From Caprella mutica (Eukaryota; Arthropoda; Malacostraca; Amphipoda; Caprellidae): a DNA stretch of 64,000 nt. Shown one piece after another: positions 37,201 to 47,678 of the stretch. The stretch lies in the NCBI GenBank assembly GCA_947561585.1, contig CANNZV010002530.1, positions 170,882-234,881 on the forward strand. The letters run 5' to 3'. The position numbers and the translations under genes are program-made. Under the pieces are notes generated by a model that worked only from the letters and a program-made list of their open reading frames with translations, searched no databases and had not been told where the DNA came from. Every line of letters begins with the position of its first letter. Position 1 is the first letter of the stretch.

Positions 37201-40200
37201 CTTTAATTCGTATTGAATAATCCACATAAATTTTAGGTCGATGAATTTATAACTACCTGTTTAAATAGTCTTACCTTTTAACCGAAAAAGTTTTGCAAGG
37301 ATGCCAAAAATTTTAGGTCATCAAATTAATGCTGCCAAATACTATAACCTAAAGAAAATGACTGAAAGATTACATAAATACATAGTGGGGGATATACTTA
37401 ACGGTGGCCGGAAATTTCGGTCTCTGAAATTTCGGTCTCTGAAATTTCGGTCTCTGAAATTTCGGTCTCTGAAATTTCGGTCTCTGAAATTTCGGTCCCT
37501 GAAATTTCGGTCCCTGAAATTTCGGTCCCTGAAATTTCGGTCACTGAAATTTCGGTCACTGAAATTTCGGTCCCTGAAATTTCGGTCCCTGAAATTTCGG
37601 TCCCTGAAATTTCGGTCCCTGAAATTTCGGTCCCTGAAATTTCGGTCCCTGAAATTTCGGTCCCTGAAATTTCGGTCCCTGAAATTTCGGTCTCTGAAAT
37701 TTCGGTCTCTGAAATTTCGGTCTCTGAAATTTCGGTCTCTGAAATTTCGGTCTCTGAAATTTCGGTCTCTGAAATTTCGGTCTCTGAAATTTCGGTCTCT
37801 GAAATTAAATGACCTCTCAACATAAATGACTGTGATGTAGTTTTCTGTGTCCGATAGTTTGTTGTACTGCACACTTCATGATTGTTTAATAACCTGGTAG
37901 GGGGGGGGGGGGGGGTTCGGGGGGTGGCACGTCTCCGGATACATCTAATTCATAAGTTTTTTTTATCCCCGAGACCGAGCTTTCCGAGACCAAAATTTCC
38001 GCTCGAATCTCATGTTAAATAAATGTCAAAACACGTCAAAATTACTAATGTTACGTATTATTTTACAACAGTTAATGATGTTATCCGCTTTTAATAAATA
38101 CGCTACACATTTTAGTACTCATTATAATTTTAACTTTTTCTATAATTGCTCTTAAATAACACCATTATAAACAGAGACCGAGTTTTCCAAGAGCGAAATT
38201 TCCTAGAACCATACTTAAAATGACAAGAGTTCTATTATACAAATAATTTTGCGTGATCATATGATCACGCATGTTTTTAACGCGTTAATACGACCTTGAA
38301 TCATCGCCCATGGGGATGCTCAAGAGCCAAAGGGTCACAGCTACTCTTGGTGATTATAGCATCTCTCTTCGTTTGACTAGGGGTATACCACGAGGAGGAG
38401 TTCTGGAGTTCTCTCACCACTCTTATTCAATCTGGTGATGAGTGAACTTCTCAGGAAACTGACTAATGTGTCAAGAATTTATGCACAGGCTTACGCTGAG
38501 GATGTACTCCTGCTATCAACCGGAATAGACTCCTTTACTATTAGTGAACGAGTTCAGGAAGGTTTGAGGATTGGGCCAGAGAATCTGGACTATCCTTGTG
38601 CAGCAATAAAATTTTGCTACTATGTTTACATGGAAACGCAAATGGAAGTATCGCCCCCTAAGACTTATGGGACAAGAAATTTGGCTTATGGACAGAGAAA
38701 CTTTTCTCTGAGTGACTCTGGACTCAAAGCTGATCTGGATCCCCCATATAGTTGACAAGTCTTCTAAAGCTAATAGATGCCTCTTACTGTGTAGGCGAGC
38801 AGTTGGACAGACTTGTGGGCTGTTTCCGAAGGTCATGATGTGGATTTTCACCACCATGATTAGACCTATTATGAGCTACGCTGTTACGGTTTGGGCGGCG
38901 GGGCTTGAGACTCGGACCTGCGACCTGAAGCTGTCCACATTGCAGCGGAAGGCTTGTATTGCCGTTTCATCGGCCTATCCTGGAACGCCCACAGCCGCAT
39001 TAGAGATGCTCCTCGGCCTGCCACATCTGACTTTTCTCAAAGGGACAGCGGTGCCAGGTGCTTACCGGTTGAAGCAGGTGGGTTTGTGGAGGGGTGGATA
39101 GATCAAATACATTTTGGCTCACCAGAGCCATGTGAATCGGTGTGACAGGAACTCCAGGGAACTACCTGTTCTAGACTTCCCGGGAGATCTATGCAGTATG
39201 CAGCCCTCGGTTAAATCTACAAGGAGATTTAAGACAAGTACTGTGGTCCCCGACCACACAGTGGCAGATTCGACTGTGTCCTGTTTCACGGATGGCTCTA
39301 AGCTTGAATCTAGCAGAACAGGTGTAGGAGTCCACTTCCCTGGTAGGAATGATACCGACCTAGTTGAATATCTAGGTTATCACTCCTCCATTATAGTGCA
39401 TATATAGTGCATGTAAACTTTCAGTTTACCGGTGGATTGCGGATAACTCCAGAAGAAGATGGGCAACCTATTTTCTTGTAGACAGACCAAATAGCTTTTC
39501 GAGCAGCCTCTGGATAGGAGAGGCTGTCTAAGCCTCTTGTGATTGACCCGAAGGAAACTTCGTCTTACCCAGCAAATTTCTAACAGGGCACGGAAACTTT
39601 GGATCCCATAACAGGATTACTGGAAAATGGACCAATGATACTTGCCGACGATGTGGTCCTGCCTCAGACACAAGGACTCACATTGTTGAAAAATGCCCTT
39701 CTTAGGGACTACTCTGGATGGATTTCCTGTTTTTGCCAGGACTCTCAGCTTCTCGCATCTTGCTACCTTTCTGGAAATAATTTGGAGGCTGGAGGATTTC
39801 AACGACTAGTCTCTGAATCGGTTCAACGGGGACTCCGTACAAATGGGCCAACCTGCTGCCTAAGTACACACACGCCTTCACAGCGGTAAGCGGGGATCCT
39901 CTCATTATTAATAATAATCGATATAATGGATGTACATTGTACACTAAACTTAAGATATCTCTACTACTGCTAAATCGTTTGTAACTGAGCTTTCTAGGGG
40001 ATTGGAAATATACAATGTAGAATAAAATCCCTTAAGGAAACTATAAACATTAACCAAATTAAAGAGTTTGACAATTCTCACAAAAAAAGTACGATAAGAG
40101 ATAAAGAAACATGGCTGAAGATAGAAAAGAATTGAAAAAGATAGAAAAGAATTGCAAAAGATAGAAAAGAATTGAAAAAGATAGAAAAGAATTGCAAAAG

Positions 40201-43200
40201 ATAGAAAAGAATTGCAAAAGATAGAAAAGAATTGAAAAAGATAGAAAAGAATTGCAAAAGATAGAAAAGAATTGCAAAAGATAGAAAAGAATTGCAAAAG
40301 ATAGAAAAGAATTGCAAAAGATAGAAAAGAATTGCAAAAGATAGAAAAGAATTGCAAAAGATAGAAAAGAATTGCAAAAGATAGAAAAGAATTGCAAAAG
40401 ATAGAAAAGAATTGCAAAAGATAGAGAAGCATGGCAAAAGATAGAGAAGCATGGCAAAAGATAGAGAAGCATGGCAAAAGACAGAGAAGCATGGCAAAAG
40501 ACAGAGAAGCATGGCAAAAGATAGAGAAGCATGGCAAAAGATAGAAAAGAATTGCAAAAGATAGAGAAGCATGGCAAAAGATAGAGAAGCATGGCAAAAG
40601 ATAGAGAAGCATGGCAAAAGACAGAGAAGCATGGCAAAAGACAGAGAAGCATGGCAAAAGACAGAGAAGCATGGCAAAAGACAGAGAAGCATGGCAAAAG
40701 ACAGAGAAGCATGGCAAAAGACAGAGAAGCATGACAAAAGACAGAGAAGCATGACAAAAGACAGAGAAGCATGGCAAAAGACAGAGAAGCATGGCAAAAG
40801 ACAGAGAAGCATGGCAAAAGACAGAGAAGCATGGCAAAAGACAGAGAAGCATGGCAAAAGACAGAGAAGCATGGCAAAAGACAGAGAAGAATGGCAAAAG
40901 ATAGAAAAGCATGGCAAAAGATAGAAAAGCATGGCAAAAGATAGAAAAGCATGGCAAAAGATAGAAAAGCATGGCAAAAGATAGAAAAGCATGGCAAAAG
41001 ATAGAAAAGCATGGCAAAAGATAGAAAAGCATGGCAAAAGATCATGAAACACGGCAAAAGATCAAGAAACACGGCAAAAGATCAAGAAACACGGCAAAAG
41101 ATCAAGAAACACGGCAAAAGATCAAGAAACACGGCAAAAGATCAAGAAACACGGCAAAAGATCAAGAAACACGGCAAAAGATCAAGAAACACGGCAAAAG
41201 ATCAAGAAACACGGCAAAAGATCAAGAAACACGGCAAAAGACCAAGAAACACGGCAAAAGATCAAGAAACACGGCAAAAGATCAAGAAACACGGCAAAAG
41301 ATCAAGAAACACGGCAAAAGATCAAGAAACACGGCAAAAGATCAAGAAACACGGCAAAAGATCAAGAAACACGGCAAAAGATCAAGAAACACGGCAAAAG
41401 ATCAAGAAACACGGCAAAAGATCAAGAAACACGGCAAAAGATCAAGAAACACGGCAAAAGATCAAGAAACACGGCGAATGATAGAGAATAAAATAGTAAT
41501 ATTACAGCTTGGATGGTAAAACTAATATTGCATTGGTGCTATCAAGATTTAAATGTGGAGTTTAACTAAGAAAATTGAGACTTCGTAAGGTTTTCCAAAA
41601 TATTACACTTCAGGTATGATCAACACATTTGTAACATTTAATATTACCTGAATAATGAGTTCAGAATCATAATAGTCTTTCTTGTTGAAAGTAATCCAAG
41701 GTACCTTGTTCTTGGGGCCGATTGGTGCTTCGACGTCCAGCTGAAAATAATGTAAACAACATTTTAGAAAAGTAAGGAATAAGAAAAATAATTCTATTCT
41801 TAATTGTATAATAGCAACTTACAACATATCTTATGTTCATCATTCTAAAGAAAGTCTCCAGTTTGACCGAGAAAGGCGTTGCGCAAGGACATGACCTGCC
41901 TCTTGGTAGAGTGTGAAGAACTACTATGTCCTTGCCAGCTGCATTCCAAATATCCCTGCGAAAAGAACATAAAGGTTTTCACTTAGTTACACAAATAATT
42001 TAAGTGAATTACTTGTAATTACTAAAGGAAAATATTTTTACATTGTTATAGCGAAGCCTACGTTGAATTTTGTCCAAAATGAGAGCAACCATTCAATACG
42101 CATTTACGTAAATCTAATTAATCAATCTAGTAGATGTTAAACGTCTTCTTCAGAACTAAAAGCCATGTCATGAAGTTCAGAAGGGAATTGAGTAAAATGG
42201 ACTGTAAGAAGCAGTCGAAAATGAAAGCAGCCCCATGAGCAAACTAGGACACCTACAACCAGTCTGCGACAATGCTCATAGCTGAAGGAAAGCTACTCCG
42301 TGAATGTAGTCACATGCCACTGGTGGCTACACTCACGGATCGAAGAGTAAAATGAAGAGGTGATAGTAAATGAAGCCTATGAGTCTACCTAATACAAAAT
42401 CTTAGACCTCGTAGTTGAAGAGGATAACCCTAGCTCTATCTTCTGATACCGCAAGTAGCGATAAAAAATCAACATTGTAAAAATGGAAACAGACAATGCA
42501 GGGCCAATCCAAATTACAACAGTTCTATTCTGAAGGGATTCTAGCTTATACATTGAGCGCTGGTAGCTTACCACTTAAGCCGTGTTTACATTGTCAGTCG
42601 TCACCTAGGTATTTCCCTAGGGAATTACCACAAAGTATCAAATTTCACCATGAAACGCTGTTTTTGCACTGAAATTGAAAAACGGACAGTGTTCGTTCGA
42701 ATGACCACACTTTCGGTGAGTGGCACTTTTTCACTCATCATCAGTTTCCTGTTAGTAATAGGAAGAGGAGGGTGTGCGAAGCTCCGCAGCAACCTTCTCT
42801 TTCTTTTCTATAGCCAGTCATTTGGCATAGACTTTCTCACAGATTGAGAGCATAGCCACTATTAACCACACTGACGTACTGCAGTACAGTGTGAACACTT
42901 TCGTGGTGACACTGTCGAATTCTCAGTGATCACCACGCGTATTCCCTAGGTTGTGACTGACAATGTAAACACTGCTTAAATTACGTAGCTATATATAAAA
43001 AGGCATTAAGTACCTCTTAACAAACGACAAAGGCTATGTACGGTGAGCCAAAAGTCGAATTAATATTTTTGAATGATTATGGCAGTAGAATAAAAATTAA
43101 TTAAAACAGATTTGGATCATCTGGTATTTAAGCCACATTTTGATATTTACAGGGAATCATCTTATTAAGTTTGGAGTTGGAGATAGATTTACAGGATAGA

Positions 43201-43760
43201 AAATCTCCTGTAAATCCTAAGGAGATTTACAGAGATATAACTGATGGTTACTTTACTTTTACCTATTTTTACATAAAATACTGATGGAACAAAGAAAAAT
43301 TCAGAATTTCATTTCAAATTGTGACTTAGGTCCTTCCTCTACCGAACGCACACTATGTAATTAATAAATAATTTTAATCTAACTATAAATTGAATAAATC
43401 AATTAGGTACCTAACTAAATATAGTCTGTTTAAAGTCAATACAATGAATGAAAAGATTAATTTAAATTACCTGAGATGCTGTCGTTTCCTCCATTTGGAA
43501 ATCTTGTAGCAAACGGCAACAGCAGCAATACCCAATATTATCTTCTTGTTCCTGAATAGGAATCCAATGACGCCTCTTCCGAACCCCACTGGTCCATTGG
43601 TCCAACAACCCCCACCGGGCCTGAAACCACCTACAAAATCTTGACCGAATCTAGCTACACCAGGAGGTCCGAATTCACCAGGAGGGCCAAACCCACCAGG
43701 AGGTCCGAACCCACCAGGGGGGCCAAATCCACCGGGAAAAGAAGGAGCAGCACCTTCCAT
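34184..43760 (-). CDS. fax: Failed axon connections homologue (fax/FAXC), seven exons
   Basis: The exons, in coding order, are 43760-43471, 41955-41823, 41740-41648, 36426-36323, 34870-34662, 34470-34354 and 34281-34184. Together they make 1044 nt (347 residues plus TAG). Residues 10-35 are GFGPPG repeats, and about 64-87 form a hydrophobic anchor followed by a basic KWRKRQ. Residues 98-172 are a thioredoxin/GST-N-like segment containing PRGRSCPCATPFSVKLETFF. The rest is a GST-C/metaxin-like region with GIGRHTNSDI and GDKAFLYGDEPHVVDCAIFG, both typical of the fax family. In flies Fax acts with Abl in axon growth; that role is inferred from the family. The start is the first ATG upstream of the repeats with an open frame. 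An unseen 5' non-coding exon is possible. Confidence 0.92.
34354..34470 (-). CDS. fax: fax exon 6
   Basis: The acceptor is TTTTCAG|GAGAC and the donor CACTG|GTAATA. It encodes GDKAFLYGDEPHVVDCAIFG then LLSQALYNMPRSVMALYIT. GDKPF--GD-P---D---FG is the GST-C motif shared by fax and metaxin. Confidence 0.93.
34662..34870 (-). CDS. fax: fax exon 5
   Basis: The acceptor is TGTACAG|GATGG and the donor CTAG|GTATGT. It encodes MVAHWRFVVDECYSFF through QGIGRHTNSDI to KKDLEALSVYLG. GIGRH is diagnostic for fax and metaxin relatives. Confidence 0.93.
35206..35711. mobile_element. Short element with GGGATGGGA ends and GGTATCGG repeats (fax intron 4)
   Basis: The left end GGGATGGGACGAAGTATC and the right end GGTATCATCCCATCTC are loosely complementary, and TTTTAATT lies on both sides. 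Between 35490 and 35700 a unit of about 35 bp (TAGGTATCGGCAGGGTATCG) repeats about five times. Possibly hAT-derived; ends uncertain. Confidence 0.5.
35735..35985. mobile_element. pogo/Tigger-type MITE (251 bp, fax intron 4)
   Basis: The ends CAGTAAAACTTCTGAGTTAT and ATAACTCAGGAGTTTCACTG are flanked by TA. CAGT(A/G)(A/G)AAC-(T/C)CTGAGTTATGAAG ends are characteristic of pogo-like elements. ATGAAG-type motifs repeat inside. Confidence 0.85.
36323..36426 (-). CDS. fax: fax exon 4
   Basis: The acceptor is TTTTTTCAG|ATG and the donor TACTG|GTATAT. It encodes MLQDKFKKYPDENVP, then EKAIGLSMRIMMEEHFYW, the helical linker into the GST-C domain. Intron 3 in front of it is 5.2 kb and full of repeats. 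Confidence 0.88.
36450..36660. repeat. Dispersed repeat R, copy 3 (partial, fax intron 3)
   Basis: It runs from AACTCGGTAGAGCGCATACC to GCAAATTTGCGAAGGTAA and matches 9005-9415. It starts only about 25 bp upstream of fax exon 4, so it supplies part of the intron near the acceptor. Confidence 0.75.
37405..38211 (+). mobile_element. Mosaic element family M, copy B (with expanded array)
   Basis: It starts GGCCGGAAATTTCGGTCTC and ends AAGAGCGAAATTTCCTAGAA. It aligns with copy A (30228-30655, inverted) apart from the 26-unit array at 37417-37805. The core TAGTTTGTTGTACTGCACAC, a G-run and GAGACCGAG motifs follow the array. It lies in fax intron 3 on the opposite strand. Confidence 0.8.
37417..37805. 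repeat. Minisatellite, 15-bp unit (GGTCTCTGAAATTTC), about 26 copies
   Basis: Units differ at one position in blocks: TCT, then CCT, ACT, CCT and TCT again. The motif is the terminal GAAATTTCGGTCTC of element M, so the array arose inside the transposon end. Frames on both strands are artefacts of the 3n unit. Confidence 0.97.
38285..39895 (+). pseudogene. 5'-truncated non-LTR retrotransposon (RT C-terminus, RNase H, CCHC)
   Basis: It starts in the middle of the reverse transcriptase (RGIPRGGVL, motif B) and continues to YAEDVLLLSTG, where the catalytic YADD is altered to YAED. An RT thumb region (KVMMWIFTTMIRPIMSYAV and VWAAGLE) follows, then an RNase H start (SCFTDGSKLE, GVGVHF). A C-terminal zinc knuckle reads TCRRCGP...THIVEKCP. 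At least four frameshifts separate these blocks. RT followed by RNase H and a terminal CCHC fits the I/LOA/R1 group of LINEs. 5' truncation is usual for such copies. It sits in fax intron 3, antisense to the gene. Confidence 0.85.
40098..41478. repeat. Minisatellite, 20-bp unit, about 69 copies (fax intron 3)
   Basis: The unit is close to AAAAGATAGAGAAGCATGGC. Four blocks are visible. GAATTGC units run to about 40420, GAAGCATGGC to about 40890 and AAAAGCATGGC to about 41036. CAAGAAACACGGC units fill the rest. The register of 20 bp is kept across all blocks. All three frames stay open over hundreds of codons because 60 bp is the common multiple; none looks like a real protein. Confidence 0.98.
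41648..41740 (-). CDS. fax: fax exon 3
   Basis: 93 nt, phase 0 at both ends (TTTTCAG|CTG and CAG|GTAATA). It reads LDVEAPIGPKNKVPWITFN and then DSELIIQ, the K-PWI-(Y/F)N...D(S/T)E-II pattern of GST-N/fax proteins. Only 82 nt of intron separate it from exon 2. Confidence 0.9.
41823..41955 (-). CDS. fax: fax exon 2 (thioredoxin-like start)
   Basis: The acceptor TTTTCGCAG|G and the donor TATGTT|GTAAGT are clean. It encodes DIWNAAGKDIVVLHTLPRG, then SCPCATPFSVKLETFFRMM. KLET(Y/F)LRM is the strongest family signature. Confidence 0.92.
42579..42975. mobile_element. TTAA-flanked MITE (397 bp, fax intron 1)
   Basis: The ends GCCGTGTTTACATTGTCAG and CTGACAATGTAAACACTGC are flanked by TTAA on both sides. 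Inverted repeats continue through GTCACCTAGG / CCTAGGTTGTGAC. piggyBac-type target; no coding. Confidence 0.85.
43471..43760 (-). CDS. fax: fax exon 1 (start, membrane anchor)
   Basis: It encodes residues 1-96 plus two bases. It has the GFGPPG-repeat leader and the hydrophobic IILGIAAVAVCYKI stretch. The donor is CTCAG|GTAATT. The Gly/Pro leader is unusually GC-rich against its surroundings. Confidence 0.85.
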
Positions 43761-43914
43761 AACTAGTGACGATCTATTTAAGGAGGAAGAGAAATTAACG
43801 ATCTAATTTACATTATATTGAGGAATTCAATATGGTGATTAAATCCGGATGTAATCAAAATAAATGTTCAGTAGCTAATTCGAAAGAAGTGCCCAATTTT
43901 TTTTTTAAAGTTAA

Positions 43915-44030
43915 GAGCAAAACTACCTTCGGTAAATTCCTAGTTAAGGCCGATATCGGACTTAATTAGATTGATGACATATAGACGTCATTCTAGTTAA
44001 GTTCGATATCGACCTTTAAACTAGGATGGT
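43915..44030. repeat. Small foldback repeat
   Basis: CTAGTTAAGGCCGATATCGG and CTAGTTAAGTTCGATATCGA repeat and partly pair across a centre near 43980. A scrap with TAAGGTCGATAGGG lies at 46570. Function unknown. Confidence 0.5.
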
Positions 44031-44744
44031 GACATTAATTTGACACTAAACTTTGTACAATATAGCTATTGATGTTTAAATTCTTTATTATGAAAAAAAT
44101 CAGTTAATTTACTATTCTTTCGTTTTCAAATAGCTATAAAATCATTATTGAATTGTATTGTAGCAATGATCCTGGTTTTATATTTGAAAAAAACTTTATC
44201 GTTACAACACATTAAATTACATATTTTCTCTAAACTAGAATAAAAAAGATTTATAGTGTAAAATTTATTAGTTTAATAAATGATCTTGCATAAGGAATAA
44301 GGATATGTACAATTATACATCATATAGGTACATCAATTAACTATGGGAAACATTTATTAACTCATTAAATTGAAGATTCTTTCAGATTACAACTAAGTAA
44401 ATATATTCTTTTAATTATGTTTTTTTATATTCTTTAACATTTTAATTATAATTATCATTTCAATTATAAATATTATCATTATAATTATAAATATTCATCA
44501 TTTTGGTATTTTTGTGCTCTTGGTCCACTTTGGATTTTCGATATTTTGCCACTTTACATAGGTAAATGAAGCCATTTTGAGATGTTTTTCACGAATACCA
44601 TTTGTTGTGGAGATGGTTCGTTTTCTCGAGATGTAGCGCAATTAAGTTTCTGGTAGGAATAACATTAAGCAGGTAACTAATTTTTATAATCTGGACATTC
44701 CACTAACTGGATGTACACATTTTTGATGTTATATTAGAAATAAA

Positions 44745-46306
44745 CAGGGGTGGGCACAGCGCCGCTACTTGTAGCGCGCGCTAAAAGCGGCGCTTCTTCT
44801 TGTGTAGCGACAGCACCGCTACTTCTGTTGTAATGTAGCGGTAGCGCCGCTACTTTTGAAATCAAAAATAATAAAGTTATCCGAGGAATCTAGATAAAAG
44901 TCTATATAAGTGCGCGACCCTAGATAGCTAATCAGTTGCAAGTGATATTCAGACAAGCCCGCGCCAACTGATACAGACCATAATAATGATACGGAATGTG
45001 AATATTTGATATTAAGACAAAACCGCCTTATACGATCAACTTACACATCGTCCTATTCTTTTATGCAAATGTGTTTATTGCAATAAAATGGGTTAAACTC
45101 AAGGGTTATTCTTGGAAATTTCAGGAACTATGCATCTACATTGCGAGTAACTTTAAAAGGAAATTGAAAGTAGTTCAAATATTATTTTGGATGCTACAAT
45201 CATTTTACTAAAAGTTACTCATTTTCAGTGCACCAAGGTCTTGGTACATAGCACTAAAAATGCATTAATAAATATTTCTATTAATATTTTTTTAGCGATA
45301 GCGCTCATGTGTAGTTTAACTACTAATTATAAGTCAATATTCGGTTTGATTTCCCCTCTTTTCCACCATTTGTAAAAGGCGCTTATCCATCGAATCTTTA
45401 AATTTCTGAATTGTATCAGACGTTATCGTCTTACACGAGTCTTCAGTATCCTTCCAGATTTCATCTTTCGAAGAGAACTGACGTGTTCGCAAATACAATT
45501 TCTTCTTCATGATGGACTAAAGTTCTTCAATTGGGTTTGAATCTAGAGAGAGACTGGGCTATACCATCAACTTGTCATTGACGAACTTATTACTCCTCAG
45601 GTAATTCACAGTTGCCTTAGCAGTGAGAAGGAGCGTTGTCATGTAGGAAAATAACTTTTTTTAGCGCAGCAGGTTTCCTTTTCAGCCAATAAACAAATCC
45701 ACAATTCAAAAAGTAATATAATTAGCAGAATTTTTTTCACCCCTTTTGGAATCCTGGAAGATCCGACCAGTTCATTTCCAATGGTCCCAGCCCAAATTAT
45801 CACACCTCTACTTCCATGTTGATGTCAAATTCGTTGGCGTTGTGGCAAGGAATGCGTCAGCCCATCAGTCTTAAGATACGTAAGTAACCTTGTGTGTATC
45901 CCTCGAAAGAGGCCCGGTAACAGGTGAAACATAAGAGGCAATTAGTTTCAGTATTCTACAATGGCGAGATTTTCCATACATTTTCTTAAAAACTGCATCA
46001 CTAGTTGTTCCAATGGTTTCTTCTTTAGTTCTCTCTTGATCAAGGACAGTTATGTCTCGTAGCTATTTGGAATTTGTTCCTATCCTTGCGTGTAATCTTT
46101 TTTCAGGGGATCAACATTTAATTTCTACACTGTAAGTGGCCGTAAAAATAAAAAAATACAATTTTACAGCATATATGATAATTTTTTGGAAAGTAGCGCA
46201 GCTGCTTTTCTGAAAATGTAGCGGTAGCGGCAGCGCCGCTACATTATTATGCATGTAGCGGTACCGGCAGCGCTGCTGCTTTTCAAAGTAACACTGCCCA
46301 CATCTG
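44745..46306. mobile_element. hAT-like element (1.56 kb) with 8-bp duplication
   Basis: The left end CAGGGGTGGGCACAG and the right end, minus strand CAGATGTGGGCAGTG, are flanked by the perfect octamer GAAATAAA (44737-44744 and 46307-46314). Both subterminal regions are crowded with GTAGCGG(T/C)AGCGCCGCTAC motifs. No hAT transposase is present; the interior carries a Tc1 fragment. Confidence 0.85.
45375..46065 (-). pseudogene. Tc1-like transposase pseudogene inside the hAT-like element
   Basis: On the minus strand, with frameshifts, it reads VIIWAGTIGNELVGSSRI, FLHDNAPSH (second catalytic Asp block), then SLDSNPIEEL followed by an internal stop where Trp is expected. The tail includes KKKLYLRTRQFSSKDEIW, DSMDKRLLQMVEKRGNQT. 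The order is that of DD34D/E Tc1 transposases from mid-domain to C-terminus; the N-terminal DNA-binding part is missing. Confidence 0.8.
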
Positions 46307-46743
46307 GAAATAAACTGTAAATTTACCTTCCCAGACCAATGACTTACCGGACACTTAATTGCATTATATCTCGAAAACGAAGAGTTTCCACAAAAACAAA
46401 AAATGGTATTCGTGAAAAATTTCTTTAAATAACTCCTATTACCTATATTAATTCTCAAAATTATGAAAATTGGAGGTAGACCTAAAAAGCACAAATTTAG
46501 CATAATTTTAATCGTATAAGTCCACAATCTCTTTCGGTTGGGCAAACAAGAATCCGATGTTACCAAACTAATTAAGGTCGATAGGGAACTTAACAAGGAA
46601 TTTACCCAACTTTTAACTAACTATGGCATGTGATTAGGTAAATAAAAAGTTAAAATTAAGTTAATTGTAATATCGCGATGAAAGTATTTTTCAAACAATT
46701 TCTAATGAAATTTTAGTATGATAACTCCGAGGGAATAGAAAGT

Positions 46744-46800
46744 AGGGTAGGTATGTTACGAATTATTGGACGGTTTCACATCTTCGATCATAAGAAAGTA
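46744..46800. mobile_element. TA-flanked MITE, one-ended copy 4
   Basis: GGGTAGGTATGTTACGAATT and TTTCACATCTTCGATCATAA match the left arm of 961-1169. The right arm is absent; the sequence changes at about 46800. Confidence 0.6.
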
Positions 46801-46877
46801 TATGGTGGTATTGGATTGATGGCCTAATTACATAGAGTTACCTATGATATAGACTAGAGAAAGGTAGTGTTGCAGCA

Positions 46878-47437
46878 ATTGCAGGACCAGGGCGGTGAGA
46901 TCTAAGGTGTAAAACCTATTTTGTTTCAGTTATATAACTACTACATGGAACTGTCGCCAGATTGCCATTCACGTGACCACAAAATATACCTTTTGAGCGG
47001 AGCGAAAAAGCTCCTATTTGTTAGCAATAGAGTCCTGAGTTAAACATATTCCTTGTGCCGTTGGACTTTGATTTTATTCCCATTTTATCATAATTTTGCA
47101 ATTTTAGGCAATATTTGTCACTTTTTTGTGTTTTTAGTTATTAAACTTTCTCAATTCGTCAATCTCCATGTCACTATGCCATTTGGTTTGTGAGTTTGTG
47201 TGTGAATTAGCGTGCCTGCAATGCGACACTCAAGCCCCGCCCATCTGTATGGAAGCTATTGCAGGACCAGGGCGGTGAGATCTAAGGTGTAAAACCTATT
47301 TTGTTTCAGTTATATAACTACTACATGGAACTGTCGCCAGATTGCCATTCACGTGACCACAAAATATACCTTTTTCGCTCCGCTCAAAAGGTATATTTGT
47401 TAGCAATACGAGTCCTGAGTTAAACATATTCCTTGTG
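46878..47437. repeat. X-Y-X' direct repeat with a flipped centre
   Basis: Segment X (46878-47056) starts ATTGCAGGACCAGGGCGGTG and ends AACATATTCCTTGTGCC. It is repeated at 47258-47437, offset 380 bp, with a Y segment of about 200 bp between. Inside X the core reads TTTTGAGCGGAGCGAAAAA in the first copy and its reverse complement in the second. Y and the tail of X recur inverted at 62093-62322. The pair lies just downstream of the DIRS recombinase, so it may be its 3' terminal structure or an independent insertion. Confidence 0.8.
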
Positions 47438-47581
47438 CCATACTTTTCCAACAAGCCGAAGGTAATTGGAAGGAGGCACTCAGATTAATGAGGAAAAAAT
47501 TTTATAGTTAAGATGTGAATATTCAAAAGGCTGTATATATATGTTCAATATTTTTAATAAAACATATACAATATATTTCCA

Positions 47582-47587
47582 TTTATT
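47582..47587 (-). promoter_or_regulatory. Candidate poly(A) signal for the DIRS transcript
   Basis: TTTATT on the plus strand is AATAAA on the minus strand, about 92 bp beyond the recombinase stop. AT-rich context makes chance likely. Confidence 0.3.
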
Positions 47588-47678
47588 ATTTTGAAATAAA
47601 CATACAAAACATAATTTCCTTTTTGAACAGTGAAACAAATATATTATCAATGTTACAAAAAAAAAAAAAATTCAACCT

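Larger units (their letters stand above)
44555..46465. repeat. Foldback repeat interrupted by a hAT-like element
   Basis: The left flank (44555-44736) contains TTCACGAATACCATTTGTTG and GTAGCGCAATTAAGT. The right flank (46315-46465) holds their inverted counterparts, AACGAAGAGTTTCCACA and GGTATTCGTGAAAAAT. A related single arm is at 62955-63130. Confidence 0.7.

Noticed and set aside
39950..41519. Long Cys/Phe/Leu-rich and Lys-rich frames of 117-360 codons
   Set aside because: Multiple frames on both strands of a 20-bp array inside fax intron 3; translation of repeats, no domain.
46111..46596. 161-codon minus-strand frame
   Set aside because: It runs across the hAT-like right end and the foldback arm; no domain and no coding bias.
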